A stretch of 6,313 nucleotides of DNA from Treponema sp. (GTDB lineage: Bacteria; Spirochaetota; Spirochaetia; Treponematales; Breznakiellaceae): assembly GCA_031276615.1 (NCBI GenBank), contig JAISND010000229.1, positions 1-6,313 on the forward strand. Reading direction: 5' to 3'. The notes below the pieces were generated by a model. That model did not search any database and was not told the origin of the DNA. It was given only the letters and a program-made list of their open reading frames with translations. The translations under genes and the position numbers were made by a program. Shown here in pieces: positions 1-5,259 of this stretch. Numbering within the stretch: the stretch's first letter is position 1; each line of letters starts with the position of its first letter.

Positions 1-864
1 CGCTGGCTTGCGGAGATGAAGCGGGCCGCGGCGGAGGCCCTGGACATTCCGGCGGATCGTATCTTTCTGAAAGAGCGGCGCCGCCTGCGCGGCCGTGACG
101 GAGGCAATGTCCAGTACGGAAAATTCAGCGGGGAAAATTTCGTCCGTGTCACGGAGGAAGGGGGACTGAAATTCACCGTGAATCTTTCCGACTATCTTGA
201 TACGGGGCTTTTCCTTGACCGGCGCGTCATGCGCAATCTGATCCGCAAAGAGGCCGCCGGAAAACGGGTACTTAACCTTTTCTGCTACACCGGCGCCTTT
301 TCGGTTTACGCCGCTTCCGGCGGCGCGGCGGAAACGGATTCGGTGGATATTTCAAACACCTACCTTGAGTGGGCGCGGGGGAATTTTGCCCTTAACGGCT
401 TTGCCGCGCGAATTTTTCCCTGTGAACCGCGGGCGGGGACCGGCCGCGGTTCAGCCGCCGGCCGCGCCGGGAAATATCCGGCGCTGAAAAGAGCCGCCCC
501 CAACCGGCTTGTCCGGGACGATGTTCTCCGTTTTCTTTCCGGTGCGGCTTCCGCGGCGAAAACCTGGGATCTCATTATCCTCGATCCGCCGGCCTTTTCC
601 AATTCAAAAAAGATGAGCGCCGTCCTTGATATTAGGCGGGATCACCGGGAACTTTTAAGCCGCTGCCTTGCCCTGCTTGCCCCCGGCGGCAGGCTCTGGT
701 TCAGCGCCGGCATCCGGGGTTTCCACCCTGATCCGGCCGCTTTGCTGGCCGCCCTAGCCCCGCGTTTTCCCGGCCTCAGCATCGGCGACGCGGGAAGGGA
801 AATAATCGACGAGGACTTTAAGGGCAGAAGACCGCCGCTCTGTTATATATTCCGGCGCGGCTGA
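1..864 (+). CDS. rlmK: RlmK-type 23S rRNA (guanine-N7) methyltransferase, 5' end outside window
   Basis: This is a SAM-dependent class I methyltransferase matching the RlmK half of E. coli RlmKL, which makes m7G2069 in 23S rRNA. The reading frame is open to the window edge (RWLAE precedes the first visible Met at 16), so the gene probably starts further left. Whether an RlmL/THUMP half is fused upstream cannot be seen. Counting from Met16, residues 56-69 (NLSDYLDTGLFLDR) are the RlmK signature, 86-97 (LNLFCYTGAFSV) are the SAM-binding motif I, D111 is the likely ribose-binding acid, and 188-197 (ILDPPAFSNS) are motif IV. The YLDTGLFLD form fits RlmK better than RlmI. Residues ~137-164 are an extra Gly/Ala/Arg-rich stretch, absent from E. 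coli RlmK as I recall it, between the helix after motif II and the next strand. The stop is TGA at 862. The 76-bp gap to the next gene shows no convincing promoter, so co-transcription is possible. Confidence 0.85.
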   Translation, partial: RWLAEMKRAAAEALDIPADRIFLKERRRLRGRDGGNVQYGKFSGENFVRVTEEGGLKFTVNLSDYLDTGLFLDRRVMRNLIRKEAAGKRVLNLFCYTGAFSVYAASGGAAETDSVDISNTYLEWARGNFALNGFAARIFPCEPRAGTGRGSAAGRAGKYPALKRAAPNRLVRDDVLRFLSGAASAAKTWDLIILDPPAFSNSKKMSAVLDIRRDHRELLSRCLALLAPGGRLWFSAGIRGFHPDPAALLAALAPRFPGLSIGDAGREIIDEDFKGRRPPLCYIFRRG

Positions 865-939
865 GCCGGACCGGAATTTTTATTCCCGCGGGGCTGGTTG
901 ATCCGGGTTTTGAGGATTAAAATAAGGTAAGGAGGGCAC

Positions 940-1470
940 ATGAAAAAAAACGGCTTTGTCCTGTTATACGCAATTACAGGCCTTTGTGCGGCCACCGCCC
1001 TGCTCTCCTGCGCCGGGGGCCCGAAAAGCGCCGGGCACGGGGAGGCGGGAATCGCGGCGCCGGAGGACAGCCGCCCTGATTCCGCCGCCTTTCGGGACAT
1101 GCCCCCCGAAGCCCAGGCTTACCTTGAGCTTCTGGCGCGGGCCTTTATCGACCAGGATGAAAATTTTCTGCTTGCCCAGGGCGAGGCCCAGTTCGAGGCA
1201 GAGGTGAAACCCGGCTGCGACAGGGAAACCTATCTCGCCCTGCTTTACCGCTCGGGAGCCTACGCGGCGGAAAGCCCCCGCGCCGGAACCCGGAATCCCC
1301 GGCTTAACCCCGCTGAGATCCGCCGTATCGAATATATCCGCTGGCAAGAGAATGGCCCCGTGCTGGAAATAGAGGGCAGGTTCCTTACCGTGACCGGCGG
1401 CATCATTCCCTGCAGAATAATACTTCTCTGGCGGCTCAAGGAGCCGAAAATACTGGGGCGCTTTCCCTGA
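940..1470 (+). CDS. Small predicted lipoprotein of unknown function
   Basis: The 176-residue product starts with a lipoprotein signal peptide: MKKN, a hydrophobic core at about 6-22, and a lipobox LLSC with the acylated cysteine at 24. Export by Sec and processing by Lgt and Lsp are expected, with the protein anchored in the inner or outer membrane. After the cysteine comes a flexible Gly/Ala/Pro/Asp-rich linker to about residue 55. A mainly helical stretch follows (56-105), then alternating hydrophobic strands (130-174) ending in LLWRLKEPKILGRFP. Cys93 and Cys158 could form a disulfide. I recognise no family and assign no function. ATG 940 is chosen because AAGGAGGG at 929-936 lies just upstream, with only 3 nt between, and because it gives a complete signal peptide. 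A 5-bp stem (GGAAT/ATTCC, 873-886) lies in the gap after rlmK but has no U-tract. The lnt fragment at the far end of the window encodes the enzyme that would complete lipoprotein acylation, but nothing links the two genes directly. Confidence 0.8.
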   Translation: MKKNGFVLLYAITGLCAATALLSCAGGPKSAGHGEAGIAAPEDSRPDSAAFRDMPPEAQAYLELLARAFIDQDENFLLAQGEAQFEAEVKPGCDRETYLALLYRSGAYAAESPRAGTRNPRLNPAEIRRIEYIRWQENGPVLEIEGRFLTVTGGIIPCRIILLWRLKEPKILGRFP

Positions 1471-1511
1471 TGTGCTGACAAAAACATCCGTCTGAAATAT
1501 TCAAATCAATA

Positions 1512-1630
1512 GAGGCTTTCCCAAAACTTCAGTTTTTGGGAAAGCAACCTTAGATTTAGCGGAGAAAGTGGGCTTCAGGCCGCTTTCTCCATAGCCTTTC
1601 CCGAAACCAACCGAGTTTTGGGAAAGGCTC
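1512..1630. repeat. Nested palindromic block of three stem-loops (possible REP/MITE-like intergenic element)
   Basis: Three stems follow each other. Stem A pairs GCTTTCCCAAAA (1515-1526) with 1534-1545, a perfect 12 bp with a 7-nt loop. Stem B pairs GGAGAAAG (1561-1568) with 1583-1590 and continues for three more pairs. Stem C pairs 1593-1607 with 1615-1629, giving 15 pairs including one G-T. A and C are related copies, so the left arm of A can also pair with the right arm of C: 1512-1527 against 1615-1630 match at 15 of 16 positions. The block is therefore one large interrupted palindrome with B near its centre, able to fold as three hairpins or as one long stem. No stem is followed by a proper T-run in either direction, so these are not classic intrinsic terminators, although they lie between convergent genes. 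Confidence 0.65.
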
Positions 1631-1640
1631 AATATACTTT

Positions 1641-1678
1641 GCCGCATGTGCCCCCGCCTTGCCGGGGGCACATGCGGT
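1641..1678. terminator. Strong GC-rich hairpin between convergent operons, bidirectional barrier or 3'-end stem
   Basis: CCGCATGTGCCCCCG (1642-1656) pairs perfectly with 1663-1677 over 15 bp around the 6-nt loop CCTTGC, with a further G-T pair at the base. It lies between the plus-strand lipoprotein gene and the minus-strand rpmE, where transcripts from both sides should end. The T-tract is missing or weak on both strands: TACAGGCTTTTG follows on plus, CAAAGTATATT on minus. It could be a poor intrinsic terminator, or a stem that protects 3' ends made by Rho-dependent termination. Confidence 0.5.
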
Positions 1679-1785
1679 ACAGGCTTTTGTTCGAGCTTTT
1701 ACTCAGGGTTTTTGTCAGCCAACGATAAACCGGGAAGAGGCTGCAGGGTACGGGCTAAAGCCCTGGTAACAACGGTATCCATGCC

Positions 1786-1833
1786 GCGGGCAATTCCTGC
1801 CCGCCCGGTACCAAAAAGCTGGTACCGGTGGGC
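1786..1833. other. Two overlapping, mutually exclusive stem-loops downstream of rpmE
   Basis: One stem pairs GCGGGCA (1786-1792) with TGCCCGC (1798-1804). The other pairs CCGGTACC (1805-1812) with GGTACCGG (1821-1828) and can extend by GCCC/GGGC (1799-1802 with 1830-1833) across a small internal loop. The extension uses bases of the first stem, so the longer form and the first stem exclude each other. They begin 16 bp after the rpmE stop on the minus strand and would be the first structures in its 3' untranslated region. No T-run follows. The rest of 1679-1849 holds only a short GGGC/GCCC stem (1752-1763) and no gene I can support. Confidence 0.4.
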
Positions 1834-1849
1834 ACTGACACGGCGGGGC

Positions 1850-2059
1850 TCATTGAGGCTCTTTGATATTGTACTTCTTCCTGAAGCGCTCAATACGTCC
1901 GGCGGTGTCTACCAGCTTGTGCTTGCCCGTAAAGAAGGGGTGGCAGGCGGAGCAGATTTCCACCTTGATATCCTTGACGGTGGAACGGGTCTCAATTACA
2001 TTCCCGCAGACACAGGTAATTTTGGTAAGTTCATATTTGGGATGAATCTTTTCTTTCAC
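1850..2059 (-). CDS. rpmE: 50S ribosomal protein bL31, zinc-binding (C+) form
   Basis: The 69-residue product is a full-length bL31, a small protein that bridges the two ribosomal subunits near the central protuberance. It opens with MKEKIHPKYELTKITCVCGN, typical of the family. It carries the four zinc-ligand cysteines of the C+ form: Cys16, Cys18, Cys36 and Cys39. The conserved HPFFTGK (40-46) and a basic GRIERFRKKY tail follow. The start codon is GTG at 2059-2057, supported by GGAGG at 2070-2074 with 10 nt spacing and by the normal N-terminus it gives. The gene lies 54 bp downstream of rho on the same strand with no promoter that I can see, so it is probably co-transcribed. Keeping the cysteines implies dependence on zinc; no zinc-free paralogue is visible here. 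Confidence 0.97.
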   Translation of the reverse strand: MKEKIHPKYELTKITCVCGNVIETRSTVKDIKVEICSACHPFFTGKHKLVDTAGRIERFRKKYNIKEPQ

Positions 2060-2069
2060 GTTACGCTAT

Positions 2070-2074
2070 CCTCC
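2070..2074 (-). promoter_or_regulatory. Ribosome binding site of rpmE, decides a GTG start
   Basis: The minus strand reads GGAGG here, ten nucleotides before GTG at 2059-2057. No in-frame ATG gives a normal L31 N-terminus, so this site fixes the non-ATG start. Confidence 0.7.
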
Positions 2075-2113
2075 GAATTATCATCCAGCCGCATTCTTGC
2101 ATATAAACCGCGT

Positions 2114-4030
2114 TTAGTCAACTCCCGCGGTTCCCGTGTTCATTGACCTTAAAAAGGCTTCATTGTTCTTGCTTTTCTTCATCCTGTCAACCAGGAGTTC
2201 TATGATCTCGATATCGTCCATGGGATTAATAACCTTGCGCAAAATCCATATCTTCTGGAGTTCCTCTTCGGTAAGGAGCAATTCTTCCTTCCGGGTGCCG
2301 GATTTTTTGATGTTGATGGCCGGGAAAAGCCGGCGGTCGGAAATACGGCGGTCAAGGTTGATTTCCAGGTTGCCCGTCCCCTTGAATTCCTCAAAAATAA
2401 CCTCGTCCATGCGGCTGCCGGTTTCGATCAGGGCGGTGGAAATGATGGTCAGGCTCCCCCCCTCCTCTATGTTCCGGGCCGCCCCGAAAAAGCGCTTGGG
2501 CTTGTGGAGGGCGTTGGAGTCGACGCCGCCGGAAAGGATCTTTCCCGAAGTGGGAACGGTCTGGTTATAGGCCCGGGCCAGCCGGGTGATGGAATCCAGG
2601 AGGATCACCACGTCTTTTTTATGCTCCACCAGACGTTTGGCCTTTTCCAGAACCATTTCGGTTACCTGCACGTGCCGGGTTGCCTGCTCGTCAAAGGTTG
2701 AAGAGATTACCTCCGCCCGGACGGTCCGCTCCATGTCGGTTACTTCCTCGGGACGCTCGTCGATAAGCAGCACGATAAGGTAAACCTCGGGGTGATTTTT
2801 GGTGATGGCGTTGGCGATCTTCTGCATCATGATGGTCTTGCCGGTACGGGGAGGCGCCACGATAAGGGCGCGCTGGCCTTTGCCGATGGGGCAGAAAAGA
2901 TTGATGATCCGCTCGGATATGCCGTCGGTGGTTGTTTCCAGGTCAAGTTTCCCGTTGGGGTACAGCGGGGTAAGGTTGTCGAAGGGAATACGGTTCTGGG
3001 CCACCGTGGGATCGTCGTAGTTGACCGTTTCCACCCGGAGCATGGCGAAGAAACGCTCCTGTTCCTTGGGGCTGCGGATCTGCCCGTACACCGTGTCCCC
3101 GGTTTTCAGGGCAAAAAGCCTTATCTGGCTGGGGCTGATGTAAATATCGTCCGGGCCGGGCAGGTAGGAGTTCTGGGGACTGCGCAGGAATCCGTAACCG
3201 TCAGGAAGGATCTCCAGGGAACCGTAGGCGTAGATAATGCCGCCCCTCTCCGTATGGGCCTTGAGTATGGAAAAAACAATCTCCTGTTTTTTGAGGGAAA
3301 CCATGTCGTCATGGGAAATATTGTAGCAGGCCGCCAGTTCCCGTAAATCTATCATGTTAAGGCGGATCAGCTCGTTGATGGTAAGCCGGGGCTTGCCGTT
3401 ATCCTGATCAAGCCGCGGTTCTGGGCGGCCGTAAATATCCGGCATGGAGGGAAGGTTTTGGGGCAGCGCGGGAAGCGGCATGGCCTGGGCATCCGCGCCC
3501 TGGCCCGCGTAGGGCGCCGCGCCGGAAAAGCTCCGGCCGCCCGCGGAACGGCCGGCTTCATCTCCGCCTCCGTTTCCCTGCCAGGAACCGGAGCCCCCCG
3601 GACCCGCCGCCGGCTGGGACGCGGGACCGCGGCTGAAACGCCCCCGGGAACGGCCGGAGTTATGGTGGAAAGAAGAGGCCCCGTTAAAGCCGCCCGCGTC
3701 GCCCCCGTTCCCGGCGGCCGGCCTGAAACCGGCGGCCGGGGCATCCTCCTGCTGTTCGTCACCCCGGGAAACTTCTCCGCCGCTATCGGGCTGGGGCGTC
3801 TCGGCGGCCGGGACTTTCCTGACCCTTGCCCGCACCACAACCCGGCCGGATTTTTCACCGTTTTCCTCGCCGGGCGTTTCCGTTTCTTCATCCGAAGAAG
3901 CGCGTTCCCATCCGCTGCCGTTATCGGCGGACTGAAGCGCGCCGGCAGAAATTTCCGCTTCCTGCCCTGAATTCAGGGCTTCCTCGTTTTCCCTGGCCCT
4001 GGGCTTTCGCCCCCTGCGTAAAATTGCCAT
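2114..4030 (-). CDS. rho: Transcription termination factor Rho with a ~215-residue N-terminal extension
   Basis: Rho is the hexameric RNA-dependent ATPase/helicase that ends transcription of untranslated RNA. The 638-residue product has a standard core from about residue 216 (LTINELIRLNM) to the end, ~423 residues against 419 for whole E. coli Rho. The primary RNA-binding domain shows DGYGFLRS (277-284) and SYLPGPDDIYISPSQI (288-303). The ATPase has Walker A APPRTGKT (392-399, Lys398), DERPEE with Glu425, Walker B ILLDSITR (Asp479), Q-loop GGVDSNALHKPKRFFGAARN (501-520), and SGTRKEE with arginine finger Arg580. All key residues are present; Walker A has Arg-Thr where E. coli has Lys-Ala. Residues 1-215 are low complexity: charged to ~60, a short basic patch RVVVRARVRKV (63-73), then Gly/Ser/Asn/Arg-rich with GRSRGRFSRG (126-135). 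Such inserts occur in Rho of other phyla and are reported to add RNA binding or self-assembly. ATG 4030 has AGGTGG (4039-4044) 8 nt upstream. Confidence 0.98.
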   Translation of the reverse strand: MAILRRGRKPRARENEEALNSGQEAEISAGALQSADNGSGWERASSDEETETPGEENGEKSGRVVVRARVRKVPAAETPQPDSGGEVSRGDEQQEDAPAAGFRPAAGNGGDAGGFNGASSFHHNSGRSRGRFSRGPASQPAAGPGGSGSWQGNGGGDEAGRSAGGRSFSGAAPYAGQGADAQAMPLPALPQNLPSMPDIYGRPEPRLDQDNGKPRLTINELIRLNMIDLRELAACYNISHDDMVSLKKQEIVFSILKAHTERGGIIYAYGSLEILPDGYGFLRSPQNSYLPGPDDIYISPSQIRLFALKTGDTVYGQIRSPKEQERFFAMLRVETVNYDDPTVAQNRIPFDNLTPLYPNGKLDLETTTDGISERIINLFCPIGKGQRALIVAPPRTGKTIMMQKIANAITKNHPEVYLIVLLIDERPEEVTDMERTVRAEVISSTFDEQATRHVQVTEMVLEKAKRLVEHKKDVVILLDSITRLARAYNQTVPTSGKILSGGVDSNALHKPKRFFGAARNIEEGGSLTIISTALIETGSRMDEVIFEEFKGTGNLEINLDRRISDRRLFPAINIKKSGTRKEELLLTEEELQKIWILRKVINPMDDIEIIELLVDRMKKSKNNEAFLRSMNTGTAGVD

Positions 4031-4261
4031 TGTTTAAACCACCTATCGGATTACCGTATCCCCGCATGGATGTATCGGAGAAAAGAAAGGATATATTGGA
4101 CTTGTTCGATAACCCGGTTGGCTTGACCAAAGGTCAGCTTGCAAGTCTCGCAAAATGCTCCGCATTTTACCGTTTTTAAAATGATACACATTCCCTGGAT
4201 TGTTTCTATTCTGAAAGGATATGAGACAATTTCAAAATAACCGATTTTGAGATTGACTCAT
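4031..4261 (-). promoter_or_regulatory. Long structured 5' leader of rho, candidate autoregulatory region
   Basis: From the predicted start at about 4261 to the rho ATG is ~230 nt, AT-rich compared with the genes around it. In transcript order it contains the palindrome at 4219-4263, a 7-bp stem with a 3-nt loop (AAAATGC/GCATTTT, 4152-4168), and a 5-bp stem (TGACC/GGTCA, 4124-4136). Last comes a pyrimidine-rich tract at 4065-4101 with 11 C and 3 G in 37 nt of the transcript. The 10-mer ATATCCTTTC occurs twice (4213-4222 and 4085-4094). C-rich, G-poor RNA is the kind of site Rho loads on, and E. coli rho is known to be attenuated in its own leader, so feedback is a reasonable inference. Confidence 0.5.
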
Positions 4262-4263
4262 AT
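4219..4263. repeat. 45-bp near-perfect palindrome at the predicted rho transcription start
   Basis: The 20-bp left arm (4219-4238, ATATGAGACAATTTCAAAAT) and the right arm (4244-4263) are reverse complements at 18 of 20 positions, around the 5-nt centre AACCG. It begins 17 bp after the amidase stop and abuts the -10 element of the rho promoter, so a rho transcript would start with a stem-loop. It could be an operator, a 5'-end protective stem, or a 3'-end stem for the upstream operon. It is AT-rich and lacks a T-run on the minus strand, so a classic terminator is less likely. Confidence 0.75.
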
Positions 4264-4267
4264 ATTA

Positions 4268-4296
4268 ATCATAATTAATTTAATTCCCCCTGTCAA
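4268..4296 (-). promoter_or_regulatory. Sigma-70-type promoter of rho-rpmE
   Basis: On the minus strand TTGACA (4296-4291) is an exact -35 consensus. A 17-bp spacer follows, then TATGAT (4273-4268), one base from the -10 consensus TATAAT. Transcription should start near 4261. The -35 element lies inside the last codons of the CinA-like gene, and the stop codon falls in the spacer. ATTAAT repeats (4264-4269 and 4274-4279) straddle the -10 region. This promoter separates rho-rpmE from the upstream operon, although read-through is not excluded. Confidence 0.8.
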
Positions 4297-4831
4297 TACC
4301 TTTTATCCGTTTCAATACCTGCGTTATAAGCCGGGAAGCCGCGCCGCGCCGTATCCCGTCCCTCGATCCCCGGCAATGAAAGAGCCGTGCTTCCGTTCCG
4401 CCCTCAGCCGCGGCCGTCGCGATCCATACGGCGCCTACCGGCGTCCCGCTTCCGTCTCCGCCGGGGCCCGCAAGCCCGGTTACGGCCCCGGCAAGGGAAG
4501 CGCCGCTTTTTTTCAGGGCGCCTTCCGCCATTGAACGGGCCGTTTCCCCGCTCACCGCGCCGTATTTTTCAATTTTTTTCCTGTCAAGCCCGAGCATGGA
4601 AACCTTTGCGTCAACCGTATAGCTTACAAAGGAACCCCAAAAAACCTTCGACGCGCCGGGAATCCGCGCCACAAGATCCGCGGCAAGTCCGGCGGTGCAG
4701 GATTCCGCCAATGCCAGGGTTAACGACTTTTCCCCCAGTTCCCTCACCAGCTCCGGCGCGGGATTTTCAGCTTCGCCCGGCGCCGCGCAGGCGGCTCCCG
4801 CAGGCGGACTGTTTTCTTCATCTTCAGGCAT
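4280..4831 (-). CDS. pncC: CinA C-terminal domain protein, nicotinamide-nucleotide amidase (PncC type)
   Basis: This stand-alone CinA-C (PncC/YgaD) protein should hydrolyse nicotinamide mononucleotide to nicotinate mononucleotide and ammonia, recycling a by-product of NAD turnover. Of 183 residues, the domain runs from about 26 to the end. It contains LALAESCTAG (39-48) with the likely catalytic Ser44, the GAVS motif (91-94), TGLAGPGGD (118-126) and PVGAVW (131-136), in the same order as in E. coli YgaD. The N-terminal MoCF-like half of full CinA is absent. Residues 1-25 are an acidic Ala/Pro-rich tail without homology that I know. The start overlaps the bactofilin stop by 8 bp (ATGCCTGA), so translation is probably coupled; upstream there is only a weak GCGGAA. 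The product is ordinary NAD metabolism, and its place in an envelope operon is unexplained. Confidence 0.9.
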   Translation of the reverse strand: MPEDEENSPPAGAACAAPGEAENPAPELVRELGEKSLTLALAESCTAGLAADLVARIPGASKVFWGSFVSYTVDAKVSMLGLDRKKIEKYGAVSGETARSMAEGALKKSGASLAGAVTGLAGPGGDGSGTPVGAVWIATAAAEGGTEARLFHCRGSRDGIRRGAASRLITQVLKRIKGIDRGN

Positions 4832-5246
4832 TTGTTTTCCGCAGTTCGGCTTTTATGTCTTCCGTCGGGCGGGAGAATATTTCCACCTCCCTGTCCACTC
4901 CGGTCATACTGCACTGCCCTTCAAAAATAACGCCGTCGGCAATGCGGAGCCGCGCGGCGGTAAGATCGCCGCGAACCTCGGCGCCGCTCAGCATGTCGAT
5001 TTTGTCAACCGCGTGAACCGCGCCGATCACCGTTCCGTATACCGTAAGGGAACTGACCGAAACGCGATCCGCCTCGACAACGGCGCCCCTGTCTACAATG
5101 AGCGCGCCGGTAGCTTCTATTGTTCCCCTGAATTTTCCCTGTATGCGGAGGGTCTCCCTGAATTTAAGAAAACCGTTGAAACTTGTGCTTTTGCCAAGAA
5201 CCACTACGCTTGTATTTTCTTTGCTTTTCCCCTCTTGCCTGGGCAT
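4824..5246 (-). CDS. Bactofilin (polymer-forming cytoskeletal protein)
   Basis: The 140-residue product is a bactofilin (DUF583), a right-handed beta-helix that polymerises without nucleotides and forms membrane-associated scaffolds for cell-wall and shape functions. After the polar tail MPRQEGKSKENT comes the family pattern LGKSTSFNGFLKF, then LRIQGKFRGTI, LIVDRGAVVEAD, LTVYGTVIGAV, IDMLSGAEVRGDLTAARLRI and VIFEGQCSM. These are repeated Gly-centred turns, each about 16-18 residues, forming the helix. A short charged tail (EVEIFSRPTEDIKAELRKTNA) follows. The frame is open further upstream to 5375, but I choose ATG 5246 for its AGGAG at 5252-5256; ATG 5270 has no ribosome binding site and would overlap the preceding gene. 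The 13-bp gap to the response regulator and the 8-bp overlap with the amidase indicate one operon. In Leptospira a bactofilin affects helical pitch and motility, so a shape role is plausible here. Confidence 0.93.
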   Translation of the reverse strand: MPRQEGKSKENTSVVVLGKSTSFNGFLKFRETLRIQGKFRGTIEATGALIVDRGAVVEADRVSVSSLTVYGTVIGAVHAVDKIDMLSGAEVRGDLTAARLRIADGVIFEGQCSMTGVDREVEIFSRPTEDIKAELRKTNA

Positions 5247-5251
5247 CCTTT

Positions 5252-5256
5252 CTCCT
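5252..5256 (-). promoter_or_regulatory. Ribosome binding site deciding the bactofilin start
   Basis: The minus strand reads AGGAG followed by AAAGG and then ATG at 5246. The longer in-frame starts at 5270 and 5375 lie inside the response regulator gene and lack such a site. Confidence 0.7.
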
Positions 5257-5259
5257 GTT

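Larger units (their letters stand above)
1474..1719. repeat. 12-bp inverted repeat pair flanking the hairpin cluster
   Basis: GCTGACAAAAAC at 1474-1485 is exactly repeated in inverted orientation as GTTTTTGTCAGC at 1708-1719. The pair begins 3 bp after the stop of the lipoprotein gene and encloses all the strong hairpins of the junction (1512-1678). This arrangement resembles the ends of a small non-autonomous element, but I find no target-site duplication next to the ends and there is no transposase. The match could also be chance, helped by the A/T run. Confidence 0.4.

Noticed and set aside
895..923. Possible promoter before the lipoprotein gene (TAAAAT at 918-923)
   Set aside because: There is no acceptable -35 at 16-18 bp, and the transcript would start within or next to the ribosome binding site.
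1512..1678. CRISPR array
   Set aside because: The repeats are inverted and unequal, without regularly spaced direct repeats or spacers, and no cas genes are present.
1646..2146. 166-codon plus-strand ORF through the junction and opposite rpmE
   Set aside because: It runs through the hairpin and antisense to a certain rpmE, with no start signal or domain.
3458..3970. Long plus-strand ORF opposite the N-terminal region of rho
   Set aside because: It is a shadow of the GC-rich, low-complexity coding sequence of the Rho extension, rich in Arg/Gly/Pro and without a recognisable domain or start signal.
4066..4179. 37-codon plus-strand ORF (MDVSEKRKDILDLFDNPVGL...) opposite the rho leader, with protein-like composition
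   Set aside because: It has no ribosome binding site or promoter, overlaps the rho leader in antisense and ends in the hairpin region. It is too short to separate from chance without conservation data.
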